Part shown: positions 41,253 to 50,300 of the stretch, piece by piece
How the letters are laid out: every line of letters starts with the position of its first letter
Position numbering within the stretch: the stretch's first letter is position 1
Origin: Saccharothrix sp. NRRL B-16314
GTDB taxonomy: Bacteria > Actinomycetota > Actinomycetes > Mycobacteriales > Pseudonocardiaceae
Length of the DNA stretch: 64,000 bases
Reading direction: 5' to 3'
Assembly (NCBI RefSeq): GCF_000716595.1
Contig: NZ_JNXC01000007.1
Location: forward strand, 62,001-126,000
The notes under the pieces: generated by a model
The model's input: the letters and a program-made list of their open reading frames with translations, nothing else
Database searches by the model: none
Told to the model about the DNA's origin: nothing
Made by a program: the position numbers and the translations under genes

Positions 41253-42977
41253 TCAGGACCGGGTTCCGGACCAGGCCGACCACAGCTCGGCGTACCGACC
41301 GCCGGCGGCCAGCAGCTCCTCGTGCGTGCCGCTCTCCACCACCCGACCGGCCTCCAGCACCACCACGCGGTCCGCGGTCGCGGCCTGGGTGAGGCGGTGC
41401 GCCACCAGCAGCCCGGTCCGCCCGTCCAGCGCCCGCGCCGCCGCCGCCTCCAACTCCCGCGCGCCGGCGCTGCCCGCGTCCGCCGTCGCCTCGTCCAGGA
41501 TCGCCACCGGCGGATCGGCCAGCACGAGCCGGGCCAGCGCCAACTGCTGCGCCTGCGCCACCGTCAGCCGGTGCCCGCCCTCGCCCACCACGGTGTCGAG
41601 CCCGGACGGCAACGCCGACACCCAGCCTCGCGCGCCCACCCGCTCCAGCGCGGCGAGGACGTCGGCATCCGTCGCGTCCGGCCGTGCCAGCCTCAGGTCG
41701 TCGGCCAGCGGACCGGCGAAGACGTGCACCTCCTGGGTGATCAACGCGACCGACCGCACCGCCGAACCCAGGTCGACCCCGCCGAGGCTGATGCTCCCGC
41801 TCGTCGGCTCGTGCACGCCCGCGATCAGCTTGGCCAGCGTCGTCTTGCCCGCTCCGGACGCGCCGACCAGCGCGACCCGTTCGCCGACGCCCAGCTCCAG
41901 GTCAACGTCGCGCAACACCGGATGTCCGTCCACATAGGAGTGGCAGACCCCGGCGAGCTTGATCGTCGTGTCCACCGGCCGGACCCGCCCCTCCAGCACG
42001 GGCATCGGCTCGTCCGTCACGCCCACCAGTCGGGACAACGACGCGGTCGCCGCCTGCACGTCGTCCGCCAGCGCCAGCGCCGCGTTGATCGGGTTGAACA
42101 GCCCGTGGAAGTACAGGGCCGCGGCGGTCGCCGTGCCGACCGACGCGGAACCCGCGCCCACCAACAGGAACCCGGTCACCAGCACGCCGGCCAGACCGAT
42201 GAACTCGGCCAGGTTCAGCCGTCCGTAGAACCGCGTCAGCAGCCGGATGCCGCGCAACGCCAGGTCCACCGCCTCCTGCGACCGCGACCGCACCCGCGAC
42301 ACGTGCGACGACGCCAACCCGAACGTCCGCACGGTCGCCGCACCGCCGATGGAGTCCAGCAACTGCTGCTGCTGGACACCGACGGCGACCCGCTGCGCCG
42401 CGTACAGCCGCACCGCCCGCCCCCCGTACCAGCGCACGGTGTGCACGTGGATCGGCAGCGCCAGCAGCACCGGGATCAGGAACCGCCAGTCCAGCACCGC
42501 GATGCCGACCACGGTCAACCCGATCGTCAACGCCGACCGCGCCATCACCGGCAGCGCGTTGCGCACCGCGTCCCCGATCACCTGCACGTCCCGCGTCACC
42601 CGCGAGGTCAGGTCGCCCGAGCCCGCCTTCTCCACCCGCTCCAACGGCAGGTGCAGCGCGCGCTCCACGAACCTCTCGCGCAGGTCCGCGAGCATCCCCT
42701 CGCCCAACTTCGCCACCAGGGACGTGCCGAACGCCGTCGACACGCCCTGGGCGATCGCGACCAGCGCCAACACCACCACGGGCCACGTGAGGTCGGACGA
42801 CCCCGCGCCCACCAGGTCGACGATCCGACCCAGCACCGGCGCGGTCACCAGCCCGACCGCCGTGCCCGCCAGCAGCACCAGCAGCGCCGCCCACGCCAAC
42901 CCGCGGCGCGGTCGCACCAACTCGCCCACCGCGGCCCAGGTCCGCGTCCCGGACGCGGTCGCCAACAGCTCGCGCAT
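41253..42977 (-). CDS. ABC exporter half-transporter (TMD-NBD), intact Walker A
   Basis: 574 aa. Six membrane helices, then a nucleotide-binding domain with Walker A GASGAGKTTL and Walker B VAILDEATAD. The signature motif is degraded (LTVAQAQQLALARL in place of LSGGQ). It must pair with the next gene upstream, whose defects are complementary. Adjacent to the iron-regulated siderophore genes, so it probably exports the siderophore, or imports the ferric complex as mycobacterial IrtAB does. Stop/start overlap (TGATG) with its partner. Confidence 0.85.
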   Translation of the reverse strand: MRELLATASGTRTWAAVGELVRPRRGLAWAALLVLLAGTAVGLVTAPVLGRIVDLVGAGSSDLTWPVVVLALVAIAQGVSTAFGTSLVAKLGEGMLADLRERFVERALHLPLERVEKAGSGDLTSRVTRDVQVIGDAVRNALPVMARSALTIGLTVVGIAVLDWRFLIPVLLALPIHVHTVRWYGGRAVRLYAAQRVAVGVQQQQLLDSIGGAATVRTFGLASSHVSRVRSRSQEAVDLALRGIRLLTRFYGRLNLAEFIGLAGVLVTGFLLVGAGSASVGTATAAALYFHGLFNPINAALALADDVQAATASLSRLVGVTDEPMPVLEGRVRPVDTTIKLAGVCHSYVDGHPVLRDVDLELGVGERVALVGASGAGKTTLAKLIAGVHEPTSGSISLGGVDLGSAVRSVALITQEVHVFAGPLADDLRLARPDATDADVLAALERVGARGWVSALPSGLDTVVGEGGHRLTVAQAQQLALARLVLADPPVAILDEATADAGSAGARELEAAAARALDGRTGLLVAHRLTQAATADRVVVLEAGRVVESGTHEELLAAGGRYAELWSAWSGTRS

Positions 42978-44674
42978 CAGCTCAACACCACCAGTCGGTA
43001 GTCCTCGTCCGCCACCAGGTCCGCGTGCGCGCCGGACGAGACGACGGCGCCCGAAGCCAGGAACACCACGCGATCCGCCGCCGCCAGCAACGCCGGGCTC
43101 GTCGCCACCACGATCGTCGTCAGCCCCGTCCGCACCTGCTTGATCCCGGCGGCCAGCGACACCTCCGTCACCGCGTCCACGGCCGTGGTCGGGTCGTGCA
43201 CCACGAGGACCGGGGGAGCGGCGGCCAGGGCGCGCGCCAGCGCCACCCGCTGCCGCTGCCCGCCCGACAACGACCGGCCGCGCGCCGAGATCACCGTGTC
43301 CAGCCCGTCCGGCAACGCCCGTGCGACGTCGTCCACCCGCGCCGCGTCCATCGCCTCGTCCACGCCACCGGTGTTCATCCCACCGGCTGACACGTTGTCC
43401 AGCACCGATCCCTCGAACAGGTCCGCGTCGTGCGCCGCGACCAGCACCGCCGACCGCAGCGCCGCACCCTCCACAGTGGACAGTGGCAGTCCGTCCAGCG
43501 TCACCGAACCGCCCGTCGGGTCCACCTCGCGCGCCAGCACGGCGAGCAACGACACCGCGTCCGCCGGATCACGCGCGACCACACCCAGCAGCTCGCCGGG
43601 TGCGGCCGTCAACGACACCCCGCGCAGCGACCCGGACACCACGTCGGCCAACTCGACCCGCCCGGCCACCGAAGCCGGCAACGCGGACGAGCCCGGCGGC
43701 ACGGCCGGGGGAGCGGACAGCACCTCGGCCACCCGCGCGGCCGACGCCCGCCCCTGCGCGAACAGCCCGTTCACCCAGGAGAAGATCGACAGCGGCCACA
43801 GCAGGAACTGCGCCAACCCGACCGCCGCCACCAGTTCGCCGACGGTGATCGACCCGGCCGCCGCCAACCGGCCGCCGACCAGCGCCACGATCGCCAGGAA
43901 GACACCGGTCATCGCCAGCATCGACCCGTCCAGCCAGGCGCGGGACCGCGCCGCCCGGATCGCCGCCTCCATGGACGACCGGCTGGTCACCCGGTACCGC
44001 TGCGCCGCGGTCGCCTCCGCGCCGATGCCCTTCAACGCCCGCAGCCCGGCGACCAGGTCGGCCGCCACCCCGGACGCCAGCGCGGCCCGGTCCTGCTCGG
44101 CGTCGCTGCGCCGTTCGAGTGGCTTGCCGAGGAAGTGCGCCAAGCCCAACAACACCGGCGCGGCCACGAGGACGAGCAGCCCCAGCACCACCGACACCCG
44201 CAGCAGCGCCACCGCGCCCACGAGCACGCCGATCACGGCGGAGAACGCGATGGGCAACGCGAGGTTCACCTGCCCGACGCGTTGCGCGTCGCTGGTGGCG
44301 ATGTTCGCCAGCTCGCCGGACAGCCTGCCCTCCGCCACGCCGCCGTCCGTCGCCAGCACCCGTGCGGCCAGCTTGGACCGCACCTCGTGCGCGGCCTGGT
44401 GGGACGCCTTCTCCCCGTTGCGCAAGGAGAACCGGAAGCTCAGCGACAGCGCCACGAACACCGCGGCCAGCACGCCGACCCAGAACGCCAGCCGCCCGCC
44501 CGCGCCGGTCCGCACCGCTTCGTCGATCACCACGCCGATCAGCAGGGGCACCGCGGCCTCGCCGGCCTGGTGCGCCGCACCGAGCGCCGAAGCGAGGGTC
44601 ACCGACTTCCACTGCCCGGTCACCGCTTCCCGGAGAACAACCTTGGGGACAGCAGTCTTGAGGTCGGGTTCCAC
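42977..44674 (-). CDS. ABC exporter half-transporter (TMD-NBD), degenerate Walker A
   Basis: 565 aa. The membrane domain is normal. In the NBD the Walker A site reads GVVARDPADAVSL (about 364-376) with no GKT/S, and Walker B ends VVHDPTTAVD, Pro in place of the catalytic Glu. The signature RSLSGGQRQRVALARAL (468-483) is perfect. With its partner this leaves one complete composite ATP site. The GTG at 44674 lies 24 bases from an iron box, so the pair is iron-repressed. Confidence 0.85.
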   Translation of the reverse strand: MEPDLKTAVPKVVLREAVTGQWKSVTLASALGAAHQAGEAAVPLLIGVVIDEAVRTGAGGRLAFWVGVLAAVFVALSLSFRFSLRNGEKASHQAAHEVRSKLAARVLATDGGVAEGRLSGELANIATSDAQRVGQVNLALPIAFSAVIGVLVGAVALLRVSVVLGLLVLVAAPVLLGLAHFLGKPLERRSDAEQDRAALASGVAADLVAGLRALKGIGAEATAAQRYRVTSRSSMEAAIRAARSRAWLDGSMLAMTGVFLAIVALVGGRLAAAGSITVGELVAAVGLAQFLLWPLSIFSWVNGLFAQGRASAARVAEVLSAPPAVPPGSSALPASVAGRVELADVVSGSLRGVSLTAAPGELLGVVARDPADAVSLLAVLAREVDPTGGSVTLDGLPLSTVEGAALRSAVLVAAHDADLFEGSVLDNVSAGGMNTGGVDEAMDAARVDDVARALPDGLDTVISARGRSLSGGQRQRVALARALAAAPPVLVVHDPTTAVDAVTEVSLAAGIKQVRTGLTTIVVATSPALLAAADRVVFLASGAVVSSGAHADLVADEDYRLVVLS

Positions 44675-44697
44675 CCGGTGCCGCCTTCCGCTAAGTG

Positions 44698-44716
44698 GTA
44701 GGTGAGGCTACCCTAA
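44698..44716. promoter_or_regulatory. Iron box 1 (IdeR/DmdR type)
   Basis: GTAGGTGAGGCTACCCTAA closely matches the consensus TTAGGTTAGGCTAACCTAA. It is placed to control the leftward exporter genes. Confidence 0.75.
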
Positions 44717-44755
44717 TGAAAAGAGAGGCCTGGATCACTCCCGCTGCGGACAAGC

Positions 44756-44774
44756 TTAGGTTAGGCTCACCAAA
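44756..44774. promoter_or_regulatory. Iron box 2 (IdeR/DmdR type)
   Basis: TTAGGTTAGGCTCACCAAA, near-consensus, 37 bases upstream of the ornithine monooxygenase start. Confidence 0.85.
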
Positions 44775-44810
44775 GTTCGATCATCTTGTTGTCGCACCGA
44801 TGGGACACCC

Positions 44811-46157
44811 ATGCCACAGCCACCGGTCTTCGACGTCCTCGGCGTCGGCTTCGGGCCCTCCAACCTGGCCCTGGCGATCGCCGTCACCGAGTACAACGCC
44901 GCCGCGCGCCCCGAAGACGTGGTGACCGCACACTTCCTGGAGCGCCAGTCGCGGTTCGGCTGGCACCGGGGGATGCTGATCGAGGACGCGACGATGCAGG
45001 TGTCGTTCCTCAAGGACCTGGTGACCCTGCGGAACCCGAACAGCACCTTCACGTTCCTCAGCTACCTGCACGAGCGGGGCAGGCTGGTCGACTTCATCAA
45101 CCACAAGAACCTGTTCCCGCTGCGGGTCGAGTTCCACGACTACTTCGAGTGGGCCGCCGGTCGCGTGGACGACCTGGTGTCCTACGACCACGACGTGGTG
45201 GACGTCCGGCCGGTCACCGAGGACGGCGTGATCACGCACTTCGACGTCGCCTCGCGCACGTCGTCCGGTGAGGTGGAGGTGCGCCGCGCCCGGAACCTGG
45301 TGCTGGCCACCGGTCTGCGCGCGGCCCTGCCCGACGGCGTCCGGCCGTCCGAGCGGGTCTGGCACAACCGGGACTTCCTGCACCGCGTCGAGTCCCTGAC
45401 CGACCCGCGCCGGCTGGTCGTGGTCGGCGCGGGGCAGAGCGGCGCCGAGGTCACCGCGTTCCTGCACGAGCGGTTCCCGTCCGCCGAGGTGTGCGCGGTG
45501 TTCGCCCGCTACGGCTACAGCCCGGCCGACGACAGCCCGTTCGCGAACCGGATCTTCGACCCGGACGCCGTCGACGACTTCTTCACCGCGCCCGAGCAGG
45601 TCAAGCGCAGGCTCATGGACTACCACGGCAACACCAACTACGCGGTGGTCGACAACGACCTGATCGCGGAGCTGTACCGGCGGGTGTACCGGGAGAAGGT
45701 GTTGGGGGAACAGCGGTTGCGGCTGCTCAACCTCTCCCGCGTCGCCGAGCTGGACGACCGCGAGGACGGCGTCACGGTGACCGTCGAATCGCTCGGCACC
45801 GGCGAGCGCGCCGTGCTGGAGGCGGACGCGATCGTCTACGCCACCGGGTACCACGAGGCCGACCCGACGGCGCTGCTCGGCGGCCTCGCCGACCGCTGCG
45901 CGCGGGACGAGCACGGCCGGCTCAGCGTGGGCCGCGACTACCGCCTGGACACCGACGACCACTTGCTGGCCGGGCTGTACCTCCAGGGCGGCACCGAGCA
46001 CACGCACGGCATCTCGTCGTCCTTGCTGTCCAACACGTCCGTGCGGGTCGGGGAGATCCTCCAGTCCGTGCTCGGCCGCCGCGAGCCCGCGGTGCCGGCC
46101 CAGTCGGTCGAGCCGGTGCGGCCCGAGTACGCGATCAGCGTCTCACCGTCTCACTGA
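44811..46157 (+). CDS. L-ornithine N5-monooxygenase
   Basis: 448 aa. FAD site GVGFGPSNLALAIA, substrate region MQVSFLKDLVTLRNPNSTFT, NADPH site VVGAGQSGAEV, then DDSPFANRIFDP and YATGYHEADPTALL, all hallmarks of SidA/PvdA-type hydroxylases. It makes N5-hydroxyornithine for the hydroxamate groups of the siderophore. The adenylation code of NRPS module 3 matches this substrate, which favours ornithine over lysine. Iron box upstream. Confidence 0.92.
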   Translation: MPQPPVFDVLGVGFGPSNLALAIAVTEYNAAARPEDVVTAHFLERQSRFGWHRGMLIEDATMQVSFLKDLVTLRNPNSTFTFLSYLHERGRLVDFINHKNLFPLRVEFHDYFEWAAGRVDDLVSYDHDVVDVRPVTEDGVITHFDVASRTSSGEVEVRRARNLVLATGLRAALPDGVRPSERVWHNRDFLHRVESLTDPRRLVVVGAGQSGAEVTAFLHERFPSAEVCAVFARYGYSPADDSPFANRIFDPDAVDDFFTAPEQVKRRLMDYHGNTNYAVVDNDLIAELYRRVYREKVLGEQRLRLLNLSRVAELDDREDGVTVTVESLGTGERAVLEADAIVYATGYHEADPTALLGGLADRCARDEHGRLSVGRDYRLDTDDHLLAGLYLQGGTEHTHGISSSLLSNTSVRVGEILQSVLGRREPAVPAQSVEPVRPEYAISVSPSH

Positions 46158-46173
46158 AACCCCTCGTCATGGG

Positions 46174-46192
46174 TTAGGTTATGCAAACCTAA
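46174..46192. promoter_or_regulatory. Iron box 3 (IdeR/DmdR type)
   Basis: TTAGGTTATGCAAACCTAA, perfect 7-bp arms (TTAGGTT/AACCTAA), 47 bases before the binding-protein start. Best of the three iron boxes. Confidence 0.88.
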
Positions 46193-46239
46193 CTGGTGTT
46201 ACTGCGGCGCGCCGCCGCGCCTCCGAAAGGGAAACCCTG

Positions 46240-47247
46240 ATGTCCACGAAGTTCAGGCTGGTCGCGGTCGTCTCGGCCGCAGCGCTGGCGCTGGTCGCCT
46301 GCGGGGGCGGCGGCGACGCCGGCTCCGGGACGGTCCCGACCGGTGTTGCCTCCTCGGGCGCGTTCCCGGTCTCGGTCGAGCACAAGTACGGCACCACCGA
46401 GATCAAGGCCGAGCCGAAGAAGGTCGTCACGCTCGGCCTGTCCGACCAGGAGCCCGTGCTGGCGCTCGGCGTCAAGCCGGTCGGCGTCGTGGACTGGTTC
46501 AAGGAGCGGCCGTTCGGCAACTGGCCGTGGACCAAGGAACTCTGGGGCTCCACCCAGCCGGAGATCGTCGGCGAGCGCGACGAGTACAACCTGGAGAAGG
46601 TCGCCTCGCTCAAGCCCGACCTGATCGTCGCGGTCTACTCCGGGATGAAGAAGGAGCAGTACGAGACGCTGTCGAAGATCGCGCCCGTGGTGGCGCAGCC
46701 GAAGGCGTTCCCGGACTACGCCGCGCCGTGGCAGGACCAGACCCTGCACATCGGCAAGGCGCTGGGCAAGGAGAAGGAGGCCAAGGCGCTGATCGACGGC
46801 GTGGCCAAGCGCTTCGCCGACGCCAAGGCCGCGCACCCCGAGTGGGCCGGCAAGACGATGGTGGTGGCCGACAGCTTCAAGCCCGGCCAGTACTCCGCGT
46901 TCGCGCCGACCGACCCGAAGGCCATCTTCATGAAGGAGCTGGGCTTCACCCTGGTGGACGAGATCGGCAAGCTCGCCGGGCAGATGAACGTGGCCGAGTT
47001 CAGCGAGGAGCGGTTCGACCTGCTCGACGCCGACCGGCTGGTGTGGATCATGTTCGACCAGACCGCGTGGGAGCGGATCAAGTCCGTGCCCGCCTACCAG
47101 CGGCTGGGCGTCGTCAGCGAGAAGCGCGACCTGTTCCTCACCTACATGGACCCGCCGATCGGCGCGGCCATGTCGTTCAACACCGTGCTGAGCGTGCCCT
47201 ACGGCATCGAGCAGGTCGTGCCGCTGCTCGAAGCGGTCAAGAACTAG
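46240..47247 (+). CDS. Ferric-siderophore ABC transporter substrate-binding lipoprotein
   Basis: 335 aa. Lipobox LALVAC with Cys21 as the lipidation site. A class III binding-protein (FepB/FhuD) fold: KKVVTLGLSDQEPVLALGVK, VASLKPDLIVAVYSGMKKEQ, WIMFDQTAWERIKSVPAYQR. It captures the loaded siderophore outside the membrane. The FecCD-type permease and ATPase are not in the window. An iron box lies in front; a hairpin separates it from the NRPS gene. Confidence 0.92.
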   Translation: MSTKFRLVAVVSAAALALVACGGGGDAGSGTVPTGVASSGAFPVSVEHKYGTTEIKAEPKKVVTLGLSDQEPVLALGVKPVGVVDWFKERPFGNWPWTKELWGSTQPEIVGERDEYNLEKVASLKPDLIVAVYSGMKKEQYETLSKIAPVVAQPKAFPDYAAPWQDQTLHIGKALGKEKEAKALIDGVAKRFADAKAAHPEWAGKTMVVADSFKPGQYSAFAPTDPKAIFMKELGFTLVDEIGKLAGQMNVAEFSEERFDLLDADRLVWIMFDQTAWERIKSVPAYQRLGVVSEKRDLFLTYMDPPIGAAMSFNTVLSVPYGIEQVVPLLEAVKN

Positions 47248-47258
47248 TCGGTTCGATC

Positions 47259-47296
47259 CCACGGGTGGGGGTGCCGACGTGCATCCCCACCCGTGG
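47259..47296 (+). terminator. Hairpin between binding protein and NRPS genes
   Basis: CCACGGGTGGGG pairs perfectly with CCCCACCCGTGG (12 bp, 14-base loop), 12 bases after the binding-protein stop. It may attenuate transcription into the NRPS. Confidence 0.6.
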
Positions 47297-47334
47297 TGTG
47301 TGCGGAGAAGTCGGGAAGAAGCGGGAAAGGTTTC

Positions 47335-50300
47335 GTGACCATGGCGCTGCCCTTGACCGGTGCTCAGACCGGTGTCTGGTTGGCACAGCAGCTGGAGCCC
47401 GACAACCCCGTCTACAACATCGGCTGGTACCTGGAGCTGCGCGGCGCGGTCGACCTCGACCGGTTGGAGACGGCCGTGCGGCAGGCGGTGGGCGAGGCCG
47501 GCGCGCTGCACGTCCGGTTCACCGAAGAGGGGCAGGTTTCGGCGCCGGTGACGACCGACGTCACGCACCTGTCGTTCGACTCGGCCGCCGACGCTCGGGC
47601 GTGGATGGACGACGACCTCGGCCGGTTGACCGACCTCGCCAACGGGCCGATGTTCCACCAGGCGTTGCTGCGCGTCGCCGACCACGTGGTCTGGTACCAG
47701 CGCTACCACCACCTCGTGATCGACGCCTACGGCTTCGTGCTGCTCGCCCGACGGGTGCACGAGCTGTACGCGGCTCCCGACGAACCGCGCCCCAAGCCCG
47801 CGAGCGCGCTCGTCGACGCCGACCTCGCCTACCGCGATTCCCCGGCGCAGCACCAGGACCGGGAGTTCTGGCACGCGAAGATGACGGACCGCCCGGAGCC
47901 CGTGCGGCTCGTGCCGCGTGCCGCCGGACAGGTGCGCGAGGTCGTCCGCCGGACCTTCGAGCTGCCGAACGCGTTGTCGTCACGGGAGGCCATCGCCGCC
48001 GTCGCCACCTACGTGCACCGCGTGACCGGCGCGTCCGACCTGGTGCTGGCCATGCCGATGACCGGTCGACGCGACGAGGCCGGCCGGGTCACGCCGGGGA
48101 TGTCGTCCACCGTTCTGCCGCTGCGCGTCACCGTGCGGCCGGACAGCACCGTCACCGGCCTGGTCGCGGACGTCGACCGCGGGGTGCGCGAGGTCGTGCC
48201 GCGCAGCGCCTACCGGGGAGAGGACCTGGCGCGCGAACTCGGTCTGCGCGACGGCATCCCCGAGCTGGTCGGGCCCACGGTCAACTACCTGGGGTTCACC
48301 CGGGAGGACCTGTTCGACGGCCTCGACGTCACGTTCCACGTGCTGTCGCTCGGCCCGGTCAACGACCTCACCACGTCGTTCCTCCCGCGCGCCGACGGGA
48401 GCATGTCCGTCACGTTCGAGGCGAACGCGGCCGTGTGCACCCCCGAGGAGCTGGCCGACCACGAGCACCGGTTCCTCCGCGTGCTCGGCGCGGACCCGGA
48501 CCAGCCGGTCGCGTCGATCGACCTGGTGGACGACGCGGAACGCGCCCGGCTGCTGGACTTCGGCACGTCACCCCGCGAGGTGGACGAGGTGACGTGGCCC
48601 GGGGCGTTCGAACGCCAGGCCCTGCGGACGCCCGACGCCGTCGCGGTCGTGTGCGAGGACGTCCGACTCACGTACGCCGAGCTGAACGCCGCGGCGAACC
48701 GGCTCGCCCGCGCCCTCGTCGCCGAAGGCGTGCGCGCGGAAGACGTGGTGGGCGTGGCACTCCCGCGCTCGGCCGACCTCGTCGTCACGCTGCTCGCGGT
48801 GATGAAGGCCGGCGCCGCGTACCTGCCGCTGGACCTCGACCACCCGCGTGACCGGGTCGACTACATGGTGGCCGACGCGGGCGCGAAGCTGGTCATCACG
48901 CCGGACACGCGGTTCGAGCTGCCCTCCGACGGCTCCGACCTCGGCCTGGACATCGCGCTGGACCAGGCCGCGTACGTGATCTACACGTCCGGGTCGACCG
49001 GTCGGCCCAAGGGCGTCGTCGTGACGCACGAGGGCATCGGCAGCCTGATCGCGACCGCGACGGACCGGATCGGGATCACCGCGGACAGCCGGGTCGTGCA
49101 GTTCGCGTCCGTCGGCTTCGACGTGGCCGTGTGGGACCTGTGCATGTCGTTGGGCGTCGGCGGTCGGGCGATCGTCGTGCCGTCGCACCGGCGGGTCGCG
49201 GGTGAGGCGCTGACCTCGTACATCGCCGAACACCGCGCCACGCACATGATCCTGCCGCCGTCGCTGGTCGCGGCGCTGCCGGCGGACTGCGAGCTGCCCG
49301 AGGGCGCGGTGCTGGTCGTCGGCACCGAGACCGTGCCGACCGAGCTGATCGCCCGGTGGGCGCGGAGGCTGCGCGTCGTCGCGGCCTACGGGCTCACCGA
49401 GGCCACCGTCAACTCGACGCTGTGGGCCGCGCAGCCGGACTGGACCGGGCCGGTGCCGATCGGTGTGCCGGACCCCAACACGCGGTGCTACATCCTCGAT
49501 TCGGCGCTGCGGCCCGTGCCGGTGGGGGTCGAGGGCGAGCTGTACGTCGGCGGGCGCGGGCTGGCGCGCGGTTACCGGGGGCAGGCGGCGCTGACCGCGT
49601 CCCGGTTCGTGGCCGACCCGTTCGGCGGTGCCGGCGCCCGCATGTACCGGACGGGTGACCGTGCCCGGTGGCGGGCGGACGGCAACATCGACTTCCTGGG
49701 GCGCGCGGACGGCCAGGTGAAGATCCGGGGGTTCCGGATCGAGCCCGGCGAGGTCGAGAGCGTGCTCATGGCGCACCCCGACATCGCGCAGGCCGCCGTG
49801 CTGGTGCGGGAGGACCACCGGCGGGTCAAGCGGCTGGTCGCGTACGTGGTCGGGTCGGCGGCTCCGGCGGACGCGCGGGAGCACGTCGCTTCGACGCTGC
49901 CCGAGTACATGGTGCCGTCGGTGGTGCTGCCCCTGGCCGGGCCGTTGCCGTTGACGCCGAACGGGAAGCTCGACCGGGCGGCGCTGCCGGAACCGGACTG
50001 GACGGCGTTGGGCGGCGACGCGCCGGCGACGAACCCGGTCGAGCAGACCCTGGTGGATGTGGTGGAGGCCGTGCTGGGCCTGACGCCGGGTATCCACGAC
50101 AACTTCTTCGAGCTGGGCGGCGACAGCATCGTCACCATGCAGCTGGTGTCGCGGGCCCGTGACGCCGGTCTGGTGATCACGCCGCGCGAGGTCTTCGAGC
50201 ACCGGACCGTGGCAGGGCTGGCCCGCGTCGCCCGCGCGGTGGGTACCGCTGCTCTGGACGTGACCGGGTTCGACGGTCCGGTGCTGCCGGTGTCGCCGTT

